This document shows, in pieces, positions 17,385 to 26,035 of a stretch of 52,526 nt of DNA. Below the pieces are notes generated by a model that did not search any database, was not told the DNA's origin, and saw only the letters and a list, made by a program, of their open reading frames with translations. The stretch lies in NCBI GenBank assembly GCA_047614125.1, contig JBLHHI010000006.1, forward strand, positions 1 to 52,526, written 5' to 3'. Numbering within the stretch: position 1 is the stretch's first letter; each line of letters opens with the position of its first letter. This DNA comes from JBLHHI01 sp047614125. Its GTDB lineage: Bacteria; Bacteroidota; Bacteroidia; NS11-12g; UBA9320. Both the position numbers and the translations under genes were made by a program.

Positions 17385-17668
17385 GGTTTTTCTTTTTTAG
17401 GTTGGATGTTTGTTGGATAAAATCAAAGTCCACACATCAGATTTTGAATTTCATTTAACAAACGCTTGGTTTGGTTCGTTCAAATATCCAAAAATCTACA
17501 GAATTTTCCAAGAATGAAAGCAACCTTTAAATTATTTCGGAGTTTTTAAACTTTGACCTCTTTAATCCAAATTACAAATGATTGCATCCTATATTAACAT
17601 AGTCTGTCCTTTCAGGACTCAATTTGATTGAAGTTTTAAACTTGGAAAAGATTTCTGATAACTTCTTA
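17385..17668. other. Intergenic region upstream of the exonuclease gene
   Basis: No gene is visible. An imperfect inverted pair, CAGAATTTTCCAAG (17499-17512) and CTTGGAAAAGATTTCTG (17641-17657), brackets about 130 bp, and a small hairpin GTCCT/AGGAC lies near 17607-17620. The first 100 bp presumably hold the minus-strand exonuclease promoter, but no exact TAnnTTTG was found there. Confidence 0.4.
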
Positions 17669-17895
17669 ACCTGAGTTCGATTAATCTTTTAAAATTCAGA
17701 TTTGGATAGAGGCCAAGTAGTGAGGCGAAAACAGGAAGGTTTATATTTATAAACCGACTGCTTTCAACGAAGCTAATTGGGTTTCGAATACAAAAGCTCG
17801 CATTTCACTTGTGAAAAGCGATTTTCATCGTAAAAATTACTCGAAACTCACTGTTCACAAGCGTTCTGAATTCAAAATATGAATCGAACTCAGGT
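17669..17895 (-). mobile_element. MITE-like element copy B (internally deleted)
   Basis: A 227-bp copy with ends ACCTGAGTTCGATTAAT and ATGAATCGAACTCAGGT. It matches copy C almost throughout but lacks 34 bp, the segment carrying the AGGGC/GCCCT hairpin; the deletion fits recombination between short repeats ACTCGAAA. Hairpin GGTTTATA/TATAAACC remains at 17738-17755, while the GCTCGC hairpin is damaged. Flanks TCTTA and TATAA do not form a clean duplication, consistent with an older insertion. Confidence 0.85.
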
Positions 17896-17940
17896 TATAA
17901 ACTATCAAACCAGAAACTTGCAAACCGATGCTGCGCATCG

Positions 17941-18687
17941 CTACCAACTCCCACCAGCGCCGCCGCCGCCGAAACTGCCTCCGCCAAATCCACCAAATCC
18001 ACCGCCACCGCCACCGCCGCCACCTCCAGAATATCCACCAAAACCACCGGCGCCCAACCAAGGCGAGCTTCTACGCCTGCCGTGATAGGTTTTGCCACTG
18101 TTGTCGCCAAACGATGTGATAACGATTAAAATGATGATGATTATGAGGATGATAATCCAAGTGGGCAAACCATTTTTGACCTTTCGTGTATTGGAATATT
18201 CGCCGTTAGAATAGGCAATGAGTTCTTCCAAGCCCAGTTTTAGCCCTTGGAAATATCCCTTTGCTTTGAAGTTGGGAACAATGAGCTCACGAATTACTTT
18301 AGCGGCATACATATCGGGAATGGCTCCTTCCAAGCCGCGCCCAACCTGTATGTAGACCTTTCGGTCAATCGTGGCCACATAGATGAGTACACCATTCGAT
18401 TTTTCTTTTTCGCCAATTCCCCATGCATTCGCGATCTCGATGGACCGGTTAAACTCTCCTTTCGAACCGGTTCGCTCTTCGATGTAAATTACAAATTGGT
18501 TGCTCGAACTGTCAAATTCATTTTTTGCAAGGGTGTATAAAATGCGCTCTTCTTCGTCCGAGAGCACGCCGGCATCATCCATTACAAACGCACGATTGCC
18601 TTCGTGTGGCGGCTTAACCACTTGCGCTTGCACCAGGTTTAACCCCAAAAAGAATAGGACTAGTGCAATGTGAATTCTATTCCCCAT
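17941..18687 (-). CDS. TPM domain protein with membrane anchor and Gly-rich tail
   Basis: A 248-residue protein. It has a signal peptide (HIALVLFFLGLNLVQAQ), then a TPM domain (TLP18.3/Psb32/MOLO-1 type; VMDDAGVLSDEEE, GVLIYVATIDRKVYIQVG). A very hydrophobic Ile/Leu membrane segment follows (IIILIIIIILIVI), then an Arg-rich linker, then a C-terminal run of about 45 residues almost entirely Gly, Phe and Ser. The last part is encoded by GGC/GGT-rich DNA that produces spurious ORFs on the other strand. The start at 18687 overlaps the upstream TPM gene by 11 nt. With LemA upstream this makes the conserved LemA-TPM group, thought to act at the envelope; biochemical function is unknown. Confidence 0.9.
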   Translation of the reverse strand: MGNRIHIALVLFFLGLNLVQAQVVKPPHEGNRAFVMDDAGVLSDEEERILYTLAKNEFDSSSNQFVIYIEERTGSKGEFNRSIEIANAWGIGEKEKSNGVLIYVATIDRKVYIQVGRGLEGAIPDMYAAKVIRELIVPNFKAKGYFQGLKLGLEELIAYSNGEYSNTRKVKNGLPTWIIILIIIIILIVITSFGDNSGKTYHGRRRSSPWLGAGGFGGYSGGGGGGGGGGFGGFGGGSFGGGGAGGSW

Positions 18688-19111
18688 AGCTAATGTCGTT
18701 CGAAAGTTCGTTGGTATCTGTGCTGCTTGAAGGAAAGAAGTGCTGCAATTCATTGCCAGCTCGTTTAATACCTGCAAGAATGGCATCCACCGGTCTATTT
18801 TTCTTGAACAGCTCGGTCATGGCCTCTTTGGTGGCATCCCAAAAATTGTCGGGAACTTTATTATCTATGCCCGAATCGCCAATGATGCAAAACTTTCGAT
18901 CTTCGATTGCAACATAAATGAGCACGCCATTTCGATTCGCGGTTTCGTCAATGTTTAAATGAAAAAATAGATTGCTCGCCTTAAACATTGGGTCGCCTTT
19001 ACAAAATTGATCTATGTGAACTCGAACTTCGCCCGAGCAAACCGATTCGGCTTCTTCAATGGCTCGTTTAATCCGATTTTCATCTTCTTCCGAAAAGGGT
19101 CTCCAAAACAT
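18677..19111 (-). CDS. Soluble TPM domain protein
   Basis: A 144-residue TPM domain protein without a signal peptide or membrane segment (FSEEDENRIKRAIEEAE, GVLIYVAIEDRKFCIIGD, FKKNRPVDAILAGIKRAG). It lies 23 nt after lemA and overlaps the second TPM gene by 11 nt, so the three are one operon. It is probably a cytosolic partner or a form that binds the membrane-anchored paralogue; this is inference from context only. Confidence 0.88.
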   Translation of the reverse strand: MFWRPFSEEDENRIKRAIEEAESVCSGEVRVHIDQFCKGDPMFKASNLFFHLNIDETANRNGVLIYVAIEDRKFCIIGDSGIDNKVPDNFWDATKEAMTELFKKNRPVDAILAGIKRAGNELQHFFPSSSTDTNELSNDISYGE

Positions 19112-19134
19112 AGGCGTTTTCTAAGCTTTCTTGT

Positions 19135-19725
19135 TTAATCTTTAAAAAGATCTTTGGCATTTGGAGCCTTTTCGGTTCCGGCATCTGCCTCGAAATAGCC
19201 CTTTTTCTTAAATCCAGTAATAGAGCTCACAATTATTTGCGGGAATTTCCGGATGTATGCATTGTAGTTTTTAACCGAGGCGTTAAACTCATCGCGTGCA
19301 AAGGCAATGCGATTTTCGGTGCCTGCAAATTCAGCCTGTGCGTTTAAAAATCCTTCATTTGCCTTTAAATCGGGGTACCGCTCAAAATTTGCAAGCAATC
19401 TGCTCATACTGCTCTTGAGTTCTCCTTGCGCAGCCTGAAACTTAGCCATGTTTTCCGGGGTTAAGTCATCAACGGTCAAGTTAAGAGATGTTGCTTTAGA
19501 ACGAGCCTCAATCACCTTGGTTAAGGTTTCTTGTTCGTATTTTGCGTACTGCTTTGCGATCTCAATGATGCTAGGAAGTAGATCTGCTCGACGTTGATAT
19601 TGCGATTGAACATTGGCCCATTTCTGATCGATTGATGCGCTGTAATCAACCATTGAGTTGTAGCCGCAAGAGCTGAGTGTGGAGGCAATCATTATTGCCA
19701 TTGCCACTTTGAAAAAATTCTTCAT
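19135..19725 (-). CDS. lemA: LemA family lipoprotein
   Basis: A 196-residue LemA protein. A lipoprotein signal (MIASTLSSCGYN, Cys about 20) precedes the helical LemA core (QKWANVQSQYQRRADLLPSI, the hallmark N-D/R-A-DLLP segment; AEFAGTENRIAFARDEFNASV). LemA proteins are anchored helical-bundle proteins genetically linked to TPM proteins and membrane stress; no enzymatic role is established. A longer frame to 19785 is open, but the Met at 19725 gives the proper lipoprotein signal. A candidate promoter is TTG, 19 nt, TAATATTG (ending near 19748), one mismatch from consensus. First gene of the lemA-TPM-TPM operon. Confidence 0.92.
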   Translation of the reverse strand: MKNFFKVAMAIMIASTLSSCGYNSMVDYSASIDQKWANVQSQYQRRADLLPSIIEIAKQYAKYEQETLTKVIEARSKATSLNLTVDDLTPENMAKFQAAQGELKSSMSRLLANFERYPDLKANEGFLNAQAEFAGTENRIAFARDEFNASVKNYNAYIRKFPQIIVSSITGFKKKGYFEADAGTEKAPNAKDLFKD

Positions 19726-19815
19726 TTCTTTACTAATTTTTGGGAATGCAATATTAGCCGCTATTTGCGGATATACAAAAAGCAATCGATGAGTTCAGTG
19801 TTTGATACGATGCGA

Positions 19816-20769
19816 TTAATCAAGCGGCTCAAGGCCAATTAGGCCCTTAACTTGGTAATCGTTTCGACCTCCAGAGGTCCGACTGATTAACTCTCCTAAA
19901 AATCCAGCTAAAAACAGTTGGACTCCAATAATCATAGATAAAATGCCTAGGTAGAACAATGGGCGCGTGGTCATCTCATATTCCAACCAATAAAACTTTG
20001 CAAAGGTGAGGTAGCCGGCAACTCCAAATCCCAACATAAAGAAAAAGATTCCCATAGAACCGAAGAGATGCATAGGACGCTTACCAAACTTGCCAACAAA
20101 CATGATGCTTAACAAATCCAACGGACCATAAATAAATCGCGACAAGCCAAACTTTGTATGGCCATATTTTCGAGCCTGATGCAGCACCACCTTCTCCCCA
20201 ATTTTATTAAAACCAGCCCATTTTGCAATCACCGGAATGTATCGATGCATTTGTCCATATACCTCTATGTTCTTTACTACCTCTGCATCGTACGATTTTA
20301 AACCGCAGTTCATGTCGTTGAGTTTAACCCCTGACATTTGGCTTGTAACATAGTTGTAAATCTTGGTTGGAATGGTTTTCGATATGGGGTCGAAGCGCTT
20401 TTTCTTCCAACCCGAAACGATGTGCAATCCTTCCTCCTTAATCATCCGGTACAACTCAGGGATTTCGTCCGGGGAGTCTTGCAAATCAGCGTCCATCGTA
20501 ATGACGACGCCACCTTGTATGTGTTTAAACCCTTCGTTCAATGCGGCTGATTTGCCATAATTTCTGCGGAATCGAATGCCTTTGATGGATGAATTAGCCG
20601 CTGATAATGATGCTATTACCTCCCAAGATGTATCCGTACTGCCATCGTCGATGAAAAGTATTTCATACGATAACTGGTTTTCTTTCATCACCTTTTCAAT
20701 CCAAGCACTCAATTCTGCTATAGATTCCTCTTCATTAAGTAAAGGTATTACCAGTGAAATATCCATCAA
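19816..20769 (-). CDS. GT2 glycosyltransferase, DPM1/GtrB-like
   Basis: A 317-residue family 2 glycosyltransferase. The GT-A domain begins ISLVIPLLNEEESI, with IDDGSTD and DADLQD as nucleotide/metal-binding acids; two C-terminal membrane helices (about 235-258 and 272-298) place it with polyprenyl-phosphate sugar synthases such as GtrB and dolichol-phosphate mannose synthase. It would load a sugar on undecaprenyl phosphate at the inner membrane. A GT-C enzyme that could use such a donor lies at 802-2220, far away. The preceding dihydroorotase-like gene ends 52 nt upstream. Confidence 0.9.
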   Translation of the reverse strand: MMDISLVIPLLNEEESIAELSAWIEKVMKENQLSYEILFIDDGSTDTSWEVIASLSAANSSIKGIRFRRNYGKSAALNEGFKHIQGGVVITMDADLQDSPDEIPELYRMIKEEGLHIVSGWKKKRFDPISKTIPTKIYNYVTSQMSGVKLNDMNCGLKSYDAEVVKNIEVYGQMHRYIPVIAKWAGFNKIGEKVVLHQARKYGHTKFGLSRFIYGPLDLLSIMFVGKFGKRPMHLFGSMGIFFFMLGFGVAGYLTFAKFYWLEYEMTTRPLFYLGILSMIIGVQLFLAGFLGELISRTSGGRNDYQVKGLIGLEPLD

Positions 20770-20821
20770 CTTCTATTCTTTAAAATATGTGTTTACACAC
20801 GGTTAAAAGTGCGTTTCAAAT

Positions 20822-22090
20822 TTAGTAGGTTTCGCAGTAATTCCCGCGAATTGTGGCCATACACTTTCCACGCAATTGTTGTTTAAAAACCGGACTATTA
20901 AACGATTTGGACAAATTGCTTTTTGAATCAAAGTTCCAAGCTTGGGTTGGATGCAAAATGGCCAGATTTGCTTCAGCGCCTTCCGCAAAATCAACCGACT
21001 CTTGTTTAAGTAAGCGCCTGGGGTTAATGGATGCAGCTTTAATAAATGCGTCCATCGATATTTTGCTGGAAAGGTGCATTTGATAAACGCTGTACATCGT
21101 TTGCAAACCAATAATTCCAAAAGAGGCATAATCAAACTCAACCAACTTATTTTCAATGTTTTGTGGCAAATGGTCAGAGCAAATAGCATCAATGGTGCCA
21201 TCGTTAATACCTGCGATGCAAGCTTCAATGTCGTCTTGTGTGCGAAAGGGTGGAATTACCTTATAATTCGAATCATAAGCTTCGGAGGTAACATCCGTAT
21301 AAATCAAATGCCATATTGAAACGTCGCAACTAATTTTAAGTCCATCTTTTTTTGCTTGTCGAACAAGTTCAACACTTTCTGCAGCAGAAATGTGCGAAAA
21401 GTGAAGCGGCGAATCTGCGTATTTAGCAATGGCAATTTCTTTTTTAATTTGAACAACTTCAGCCAAGATCGGTTGTTGTCTCAACCCAGTATTTGTTGTT
21501 CCGGCACTTTCGTTCACTTCTCCAAGACCAGCAAGCCCTGCATCAATGGCATGACTCATCAAAAGAACATCTAAATTCTTGGCATATTGCAATGCTCTGA
21601 GCAAGCCGTCGCTTTGTTTGTATGAGTGGTTGCCGTTACTAAAGGCAACAGCACCCGCATTTTTTAAGTCGAACATTTCCGTTATCTCGGTCGACTTAAA
21701 ATCCTGCGTGGCGGCAGCAATTGGCAACACTTGCGTTAAAAAGTCTTGACTGCTGCGAAGTATGTATTGTATTTGAGATTTGTTCTGAAGTATGGGTTCG
21801 GTATCGGGTTGGATGGCAATGGCGGTAAATCCACCGGCGGCAGCTGCGTCCGTTCCGCTCTTTATATCTTCACGATGTTCATTGCCTGGATCTTGGAGGT
21901 GACATCGCAAGTCGAACAAACCCGGTGTTATTAAACAGTTCGTAGCATCAAGCACTAAATCGGCAGTATCAACATTGGTGTTGAGGAAGAGCTTCCCTTC
22001 TTTTATTAAAATATTCAGTTGTTTGCGATTTGAATCACAATTGGGATGGCATATGGTCCCGTTTCGGATGAGGATTGTTTTCTGTGCCAA
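20822..22090 (-). CDS. pyrC: Dihydroorotase-like protein with degenerate metal site
   Basis: A 422-residue amidohydrolase of the dihydroorotase group. The fold landmarks are present (LITPGLFDLRCHLQDPG, GGFTAIAIQPDT, FSHISAAESVELV, SDHLPQ). The metal-binding HxH of active enzymes is RCH here, the PHH segment is IWH, and the carboxylated Lys/HCED region reads MSHAID. This resembles the non-catalytic PyrC' type that supports aspartate transcarbamoylase in some bacteria. It is therefore more likely structural or inactive than a working dihydroorotase. The TTG at 22090, ten nt after the BatA-type stop, is the only sensible start. It forms an operon with the BatA-type gene. Confidence 0.8.
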   Translation of the reverse strand: MAQKTILIRNGTICHPNCDSNRKQLNILIKEGKLFLNTNVDTADLVLDATNCLITPGLFDLRCHLQDPGNEHREDIKSGTDAAAAGGFTAIAIQPDTEPILQNKSQIQYILRSSQDFLTQVLPIAAATQDFKSTEITEMFDLKNAGAVAFSNGNHSYKQSDGLLRALQYAKNLDVLLMSHAIDAGLAGLGEVNESAGTTNTGLRQQPILAEVVQIKKEIAIAKYADSPLHFSHISAAESVELVRQAKKDGLKISCDVSIWHLIYTDVTSEAYDSNYKVIPPFRTQDDIEACIAGINDGTIDAICSDHLPQNIENKLVEFDYASFGIIGLQTMYSVYQMHLSSKISMDAFIKAASINPRRLLKQESVDFAEGAEANLAILHPTQAWNFDSKSNLSKSFNSPVFKQQLRGKCMATIRGNYCETY

Positions 22091-22100
22091 TCGCTTGTTT

Positions 22101-24152
22101 CTAGTTTTTTGATGCTGATCGATTTGACCAAAACTTTAACAAAAGTATCTCAATTGCCAAAAATATCAAGGTAAGAATTACGCACCATTTCCAAAACGTT
22201 CTTCCGAAACGCATTTCTTTGATGGAATTTGACACCGATGCGGACGCGTTTTCGAAACTGGAGTAAGATGCTTTTTGGAAAAGGGTGGCCAGTTCGCTCT
22301 TCGTATTAAAGTTGCCGCCAGACTCGCTTCTGCTGTAGTTAAATGCAACTTGCTGTAGTAGGCTATCGCCAGATAAAACGGAAACTACGCCCGAGTTCAA
22401 ATCGTTTCCTGCATCTATAAAGCTCTGATTTGAAGTTATTTGTATCACAGGCATCCATTCTCTGTCTGCACTTTTTAGAATTACTTTCCCTTGTTCGAAG
22501 GTTACTTCGGGTACGCTTTTAAACACATTATTTTGACCAATGGTGACCGATAATGGAAAACGAACAATCCGATTTACAGCCATTTGCAAGACTATTGGAA
22601 CGAATAAACCGTGATTTGGGAAATTACTCCATGCCGAATCCAAGGGAACAGCGCTCTGATAAATGTGTCCCAATTCGTAGGAAGAATAATTTAAAAATAT
22701 TCCACCATTTTGAAGCTGCATGATTGGATTTGCACCAACCGACCCACTATGTTGGATTTTAAAATACTTACGAGCGGTTGGGTAATTTGGATTGGAAGGT
22801 ATACCCACAAACACATCGGTAAATATGGGATTATCAAAATCCAGCTTGTCAACACGTGTGTTTTGATTTACTAAATCTGCGTACGGAGCGATACCAAGCT
22901 CGCTGGTAAGCTTGGAAAGCGGGTTGCTCACAACCTTTCTAGAAGGTATAATCAATAGAGATCCACCTTGCTTTAACACAGGCTTAATGGCTTCAATTAA
23001 TCCATTGCTTACATTATCTAACTCGTTGAAAATTAGCAAGTCAGCTTCTTTTATCTCGGTTAAATTAATGCTTCCAACGGCCTGATTAACCTCTGAGTAA
23101 TACGGGTCGTTTCGGAAAAGCTTCTGTAAGTGTTTGCTTTCAAGCTCATCGTTTATTATAACCACGTTTACCTTCGCCTTAACATTAAATGCCATGTGAT
23201 ATTCATCGTCGAAGGTGAGCGGGGGATTTTCAATTTCGATGGATGCGCTCTTCCAACCTCCGGTGTTTTCTGTAAAACCCATCTCTAATTGGGCGGAGCT
23301 GCCGGCGCTTACATCAAAGCCAATGACCGATTTTTTAACTCCGTTTATGATTAAACTCGCACTTCCATTTGAAAAATCTGATTTACCCCGATTGCTAATT
23401 TTAACAACCAGTTCTGCTGGTTCATTAATTTGTAATACCGGAGATTTAAACCAAACGGAATCTACCGAGAGGTTCTCATCTCGAACTGCTTTCAGCGGAA
23501 AGGTTCGAAGCAAATACGACGAGTCTAGAAAAGTAATGGGCTTTACTTCCGACTTCCCATCTTGTTGAAAATCTGAGAGTAAGAAGATGTTTTTGTTAAT
23601 TAATCCTTCTTGTTCCGCTAAAAACTTTTGGGCCATAAGTACATCGCTCATACTTCGTGCTGCTGGACTTATTTCAATTTCATCTATGGCTGCTATGGCG
23701 TCATCTGGATTCAAAAATCGTCGGCCACCACTGCTGTTGCTGCGAATATTAATTTGATCGGAGCCTCGATAGCCTCTTACAATTTCACGTGCCCTTTCTT
23801 TTGCTTCTTCCAACAACGGACCATTTTCGCCAACGGCCTCCATGCTGAAAGAGTTATCGATGTAGATCTGAACTTTTTCAGATTCCAAACTTTGTTGGTT
23901 GTTATTTTTATCAATAGGAATATAAGGCTGAGCAAAAGCCAATACTAAAAATGATAGGGCTATCAAACGGGCCAGTAAGACAAATAAATTGCGCAATTTT
24001 TTCATAGATTGCGTTTCCTTTTGTACCTGTTTTAATAAGTGCACATTCGGAAATAGAACCTTTTTGTATCTGCGGAAATGAAAGAGGTGGATGACAATTG
24101 GCAGGACGAGCAAACCGAGCATCCACAAAAATTGAGGGTAAACAAAACTCAT
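22101..24152 (-). CDS. BatA domain-containing membrane protein
   Basis: A 683-residue protein. It begins with the BatA/aerotolerance N-terminal domain (LGLLVLPIVIHLFHFRRYK, then two more helices), followed by a von Willebrand A-like region (VQIYIDNSFSMEA, a MIDAS-like DxSxS) and Ig-like segments, then another alpha/beta domain of class I glutamine amidotransferase-like shape (LLIIPSRKV), and a final membrane helix (WCVILTLIFLAIEILL). Related proteins sit in the Bat operon of Bacteroidota, but here neither moxR nor batB/C/D is adjacent. Function at the envelope is unknown. A TACTTTTG element lies about 60 nt upstream. Confidence 0.82.
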   Translation of the reverse strand: MSFVYPQFLWMLGLLVLPIVIHLFHFRRYKKVLFPNVHLLKQVQKETQSMKKLRNLFVLLARLIALSFLVLAFAQPYIPIDKNNNQQSLESEKVQIYIDNSFSMEAVGENGPLLEEAKERAREIVRGYRGSDQINIRSNSSGGRRFLNPDDAIAAIDEIEISPAARSMSDVLMAQKFLAEQEGLINKNIFLLSDFQQDGKSEVKPITFLDSSYLLRTFPLKAVRDENLSVDSVWFKSPVLQINEPAELVVKISNRGKSDFSNGSASLIINGVKKSVIGFDVSAGSSAQLEMGFTENTGGWKSASIEIENPPLTFDDEYHMAFNVKAKVNVVIINDELESKHLQKLFRNDPYYSEVNQAVGSINLTEIKEADLLIFNELDNVSNGLIEAIKPVLKQGGSLLIIPSRKVVSNPLSKLTSELGIAPYADLVNQNTRVDKLDFDNPIFTDVFVGIPSNPNYPTARKYFKIQHSGSVGANPIMQLQNGGIFLNYSSYELGHIYQSAVPLDSAWSNFPNHGLFVPIVLQMAVNRIVRFPLSVTIGQNNVFKSVPEVTFEQGKVILKSADREWMPVIQITSNQSFIDAGNDLNSGVVSVLSGDSLLQQVAFNYSRSESGGNFNTKSELATLFQKASYSSFENASASVSNSIKEMRFGRTFWKWCVILTLIFLAIEILLLKFWSNRSASKN

Positions 24153-24210
24153 GGTTCTTTATACGTATTTCGCAGTTCTTTTATTTTGATTGTTAATTTT
24201 TGTAAGGGTG

Positions 24211-24218
24211 CAAAAGTA
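24211..24218 (-). promoter_or_regulatory. Promoter -7 element TACTTTTG before the BatA-type gene
   Basis: Minus-strand exact match to TAnnTTTG, about 58 nt before the ATG at 24152. Confidence 0.55.
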
Positions 24219-24246
24219 ACGACATAAGGCTCAAACACAGTGCATT

Positions 24247-25905
24247 CTATTTTTTTGACACTTTTTGGATCTTACTCGACTGGTAAACCGTTTCGCCATT
24301 TAGCATGGTTAATAAAACATCAACATCAGAAAGGGTCTTGCAATAACTTAAATCATTACTAAGTATCACTAAATCAGCACGTTTGCCTCGTTGGATGCTT
24401 CCTACCTCTTTTTCCATAAAATTCGCGTACGCTGCCCATCGTGTCATGCCTAAAACAGCTTCTTGGCTGGTCATAGCCTCTTCGGGTTTAAATACTTGAC
24501 CATTGGATGCCGTTCGATTAACAGCGGCAAAATAGGTGGCTAACGGAGAAATGCCTTCCACCGGAAAATCGGTTCCAAACGCAATGTAATTGTTTTGTTG
24601 GAGCAGTTGTTTGTAACTGTACGCACCAAGCATTTGTGAAGAATCGCAAATACGTTTTACCGCCATTTCCATATCTGAGGTGGCATGCGTAGGCTGAACA
24701 GATGGAATGATGCTGAAATCTTTAAAGATGTGCATGTCTGATGGATCCACTACTTGTGCATGTTCAATGCGCCATCTCCGATCGTTTGGCCCTTTTAAGT
24801 AAGATGCATATAAATTTAACAGCAATGCGTTTGCTGAATCACCGATGCAATGCGTGTTTACCTGCCAATTGTTTTGGTAACAAAAGGCCGTAATGTCTTT
24901 GTAGTAATCTATGTTGTTCTGGATTAAACCAAAGTGTCCTTCGTGATCGCAATACGCCTTTTTAAGCAGTGCACCTCTGCTTCCTAAAGACCCATCTGCA
25001 TATAATTTTACGGAGTTTACGCGCAAGCGATCCGAATGGATAGGTTGCTTTATATACGCTTCTAATTCAGCTCGAACTGGATTGGCCATGGCATAAACTC
25101 GCATTTTTAAGTCATTCGATTTTTGAAGAGAATCAATGAGCAAAACAATGTTTCTGGGCAAGCCGGCATCCGAAACCGTTGTTAAGCCTACTTTAAAGCA
25201 CGCCTCTTGCGCGTCCAACAAAGCGCGTATTTTTTGTTGGTAGTTTAGTTCGGGAAGAATGTCGAAAACCAGCCCAGCGGCCTTATCTACCAAAACGCCG
25301 GTTATAAACCCGCCCATTTTTTCGATGCTACCTCCTGCAATTTCCATCGTGCTGGTAATTCCAGCCATGTCCAGTGCAACTTGATTGCATAACACGGCAT
25401 GACCGTCAATGCGTTGAAGTACTACCGGAATGTTAGGGAACAGGGCATTGAGCTTAAAATTTGCAATCGTCGACTTGCTTTCCCAGGTTTCCTCGTTCCA
25501 CCCTCTGCCAATAATAAAACTGGGGTTGTTGGTCTGAGCATATTTCACAGTTTGATTGATCATGTCTTCGAACGAAACCGTTTGTTTTAGGTTGAGTTCT
25601 TGCAAATCTTGGCCATAAGCAAAAAAGTGGCAATGCGCATCGATTAATCCAGGGTACATCGTTTTTCCCGTAAGATCAAAGGTGTTTTTTGAGTAATATT
25701 TTGATTGAATGTCTTTGGTATTTCCAAAGTCAAGAATGGAGTCGTTTCGAACAACCAGGGCCTCTGCAATCGAATATGCGCTGTCGGCAGTGTAGATCTT
25801 TCCGTTGATAAATAAATAATCAACTTCTATGGTAGGCTTCTGTTGACAGGCCATGGCAAGCATTGAGAGCATACAAATGCTCATAAAATTACGAATATTC
25901 TGCAT
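24247..25905 (-). CDS. Lipoprotein amidohydrolase, YtcJ-like
   Basis: A 552-residue metal-dependent amidohydrolase of the YtcJ/AepA-like family. The lipoprotein signal ends in LAMACQ (Cys about 20), so it is anchored in the envelope. Metal ligands: HxH in DAHCHFFAYG, His in NTHCIGDSA, His in RRWRIEHAQVV, Asp in GTDFPVEGI. Enzymes of this family hydrolyse N-acyl or formamide-type compounds; the substrate is unknown. All catalytic residues are intact, in contrast with the neighbouring dihydroorotase-like protein. It is transcribed from its own TACTTTTG promoter and diverges from gatB. Confidence 0.9.
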   Translation of the reverse strand: MQNIRNFMSICMLSMLAMACQQKPTIEVDYLFINGKIYTADSAYSIAEALVVRNDSILDFGNTKDIQSKYYSKNTFDLTGKTMYPGLIDAHCHFFAYGQDLQELNLKQTVSFEDMINQTVKYAQTNNPSFIIGRGWNEETWESKSTIANFKLNALFPNIPVVLQRIDGHAVLCNQVALDMAGITSTMEIAGGSIEKMGGFITGVLVDKAAGLVFDILPELNYQQKIRALLDAQEACFKVGLTTVSDAGLPRNIVLLIDSLQKSNDLKMRVYAMANPVRAELEAYIKQPIHSDRLRVNSVKLYADGSLGSRGALLKKAYCDHEGHFGLIQNNIDYYKDITAFCYQNNWQVNTHCIGDSANALLLNLYASYLKGPNDRRWRIEHAQVVDPSDMHIFKDFSIIPSVQPTHATSDMEMAVKRICDSSQMLGAYSYKQLLQQNNYIAFGTDFPVEGISPLATYFAAVNRTASNGQVFKPEEAMTSQEAVLGMTRWAAYANFMEKEVGSIQRGKRADLVILSNDLSYCKTLSDVDVLLTMLNGETVYQSSKIQKVSKK

Positions 25906-25940
25906 GGAAGTTTATTAAAGGTTGAAAATAATTTAGTGGA

Positions 25941-25948
25941 CAAAAGTA
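25941..25948 (-). promoter_or_regulatory. Promoter -7 element TACTTTTG before the amidohydrolase
   Basis: Minus-strand exact match to TAnnTTTG, 35 nt before the ATG at 25905. Confidence 0.6.
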
Positions 25949-26016
25949 GCTTTAATTTCCTTTTTTACGTACGCTCTTTATCGTTATCAAAGGCCATATA
26001 CTTTAGATATTTGAGT

Positions 26017-26024
26017 TAAATTTG
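26017..26024 (+). promoter_or_regulatory. Promoter -7 element TAAATTTG before gatB
   Basis: Exact match to TAnnTTTG, 11 nt before the ATG at 26036; the leader should be about 5 nt. Confidence 0.6.
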
Positions 26025-26035
26025 CACCTGATAAA

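Noticed and set aside
11442..17895. CRISPR-like repeat array
   Set aside because: Copies are long, far apart, inverted and lack regular spacers; no cas genes are present.
17879..18119. Proline/arginine-rich ORFs on the plus strand
   Set aside because: They are the reverse of the GGC/GGT repeats coding the Gly-rich tail of the TPM protein; composition alone explains them.
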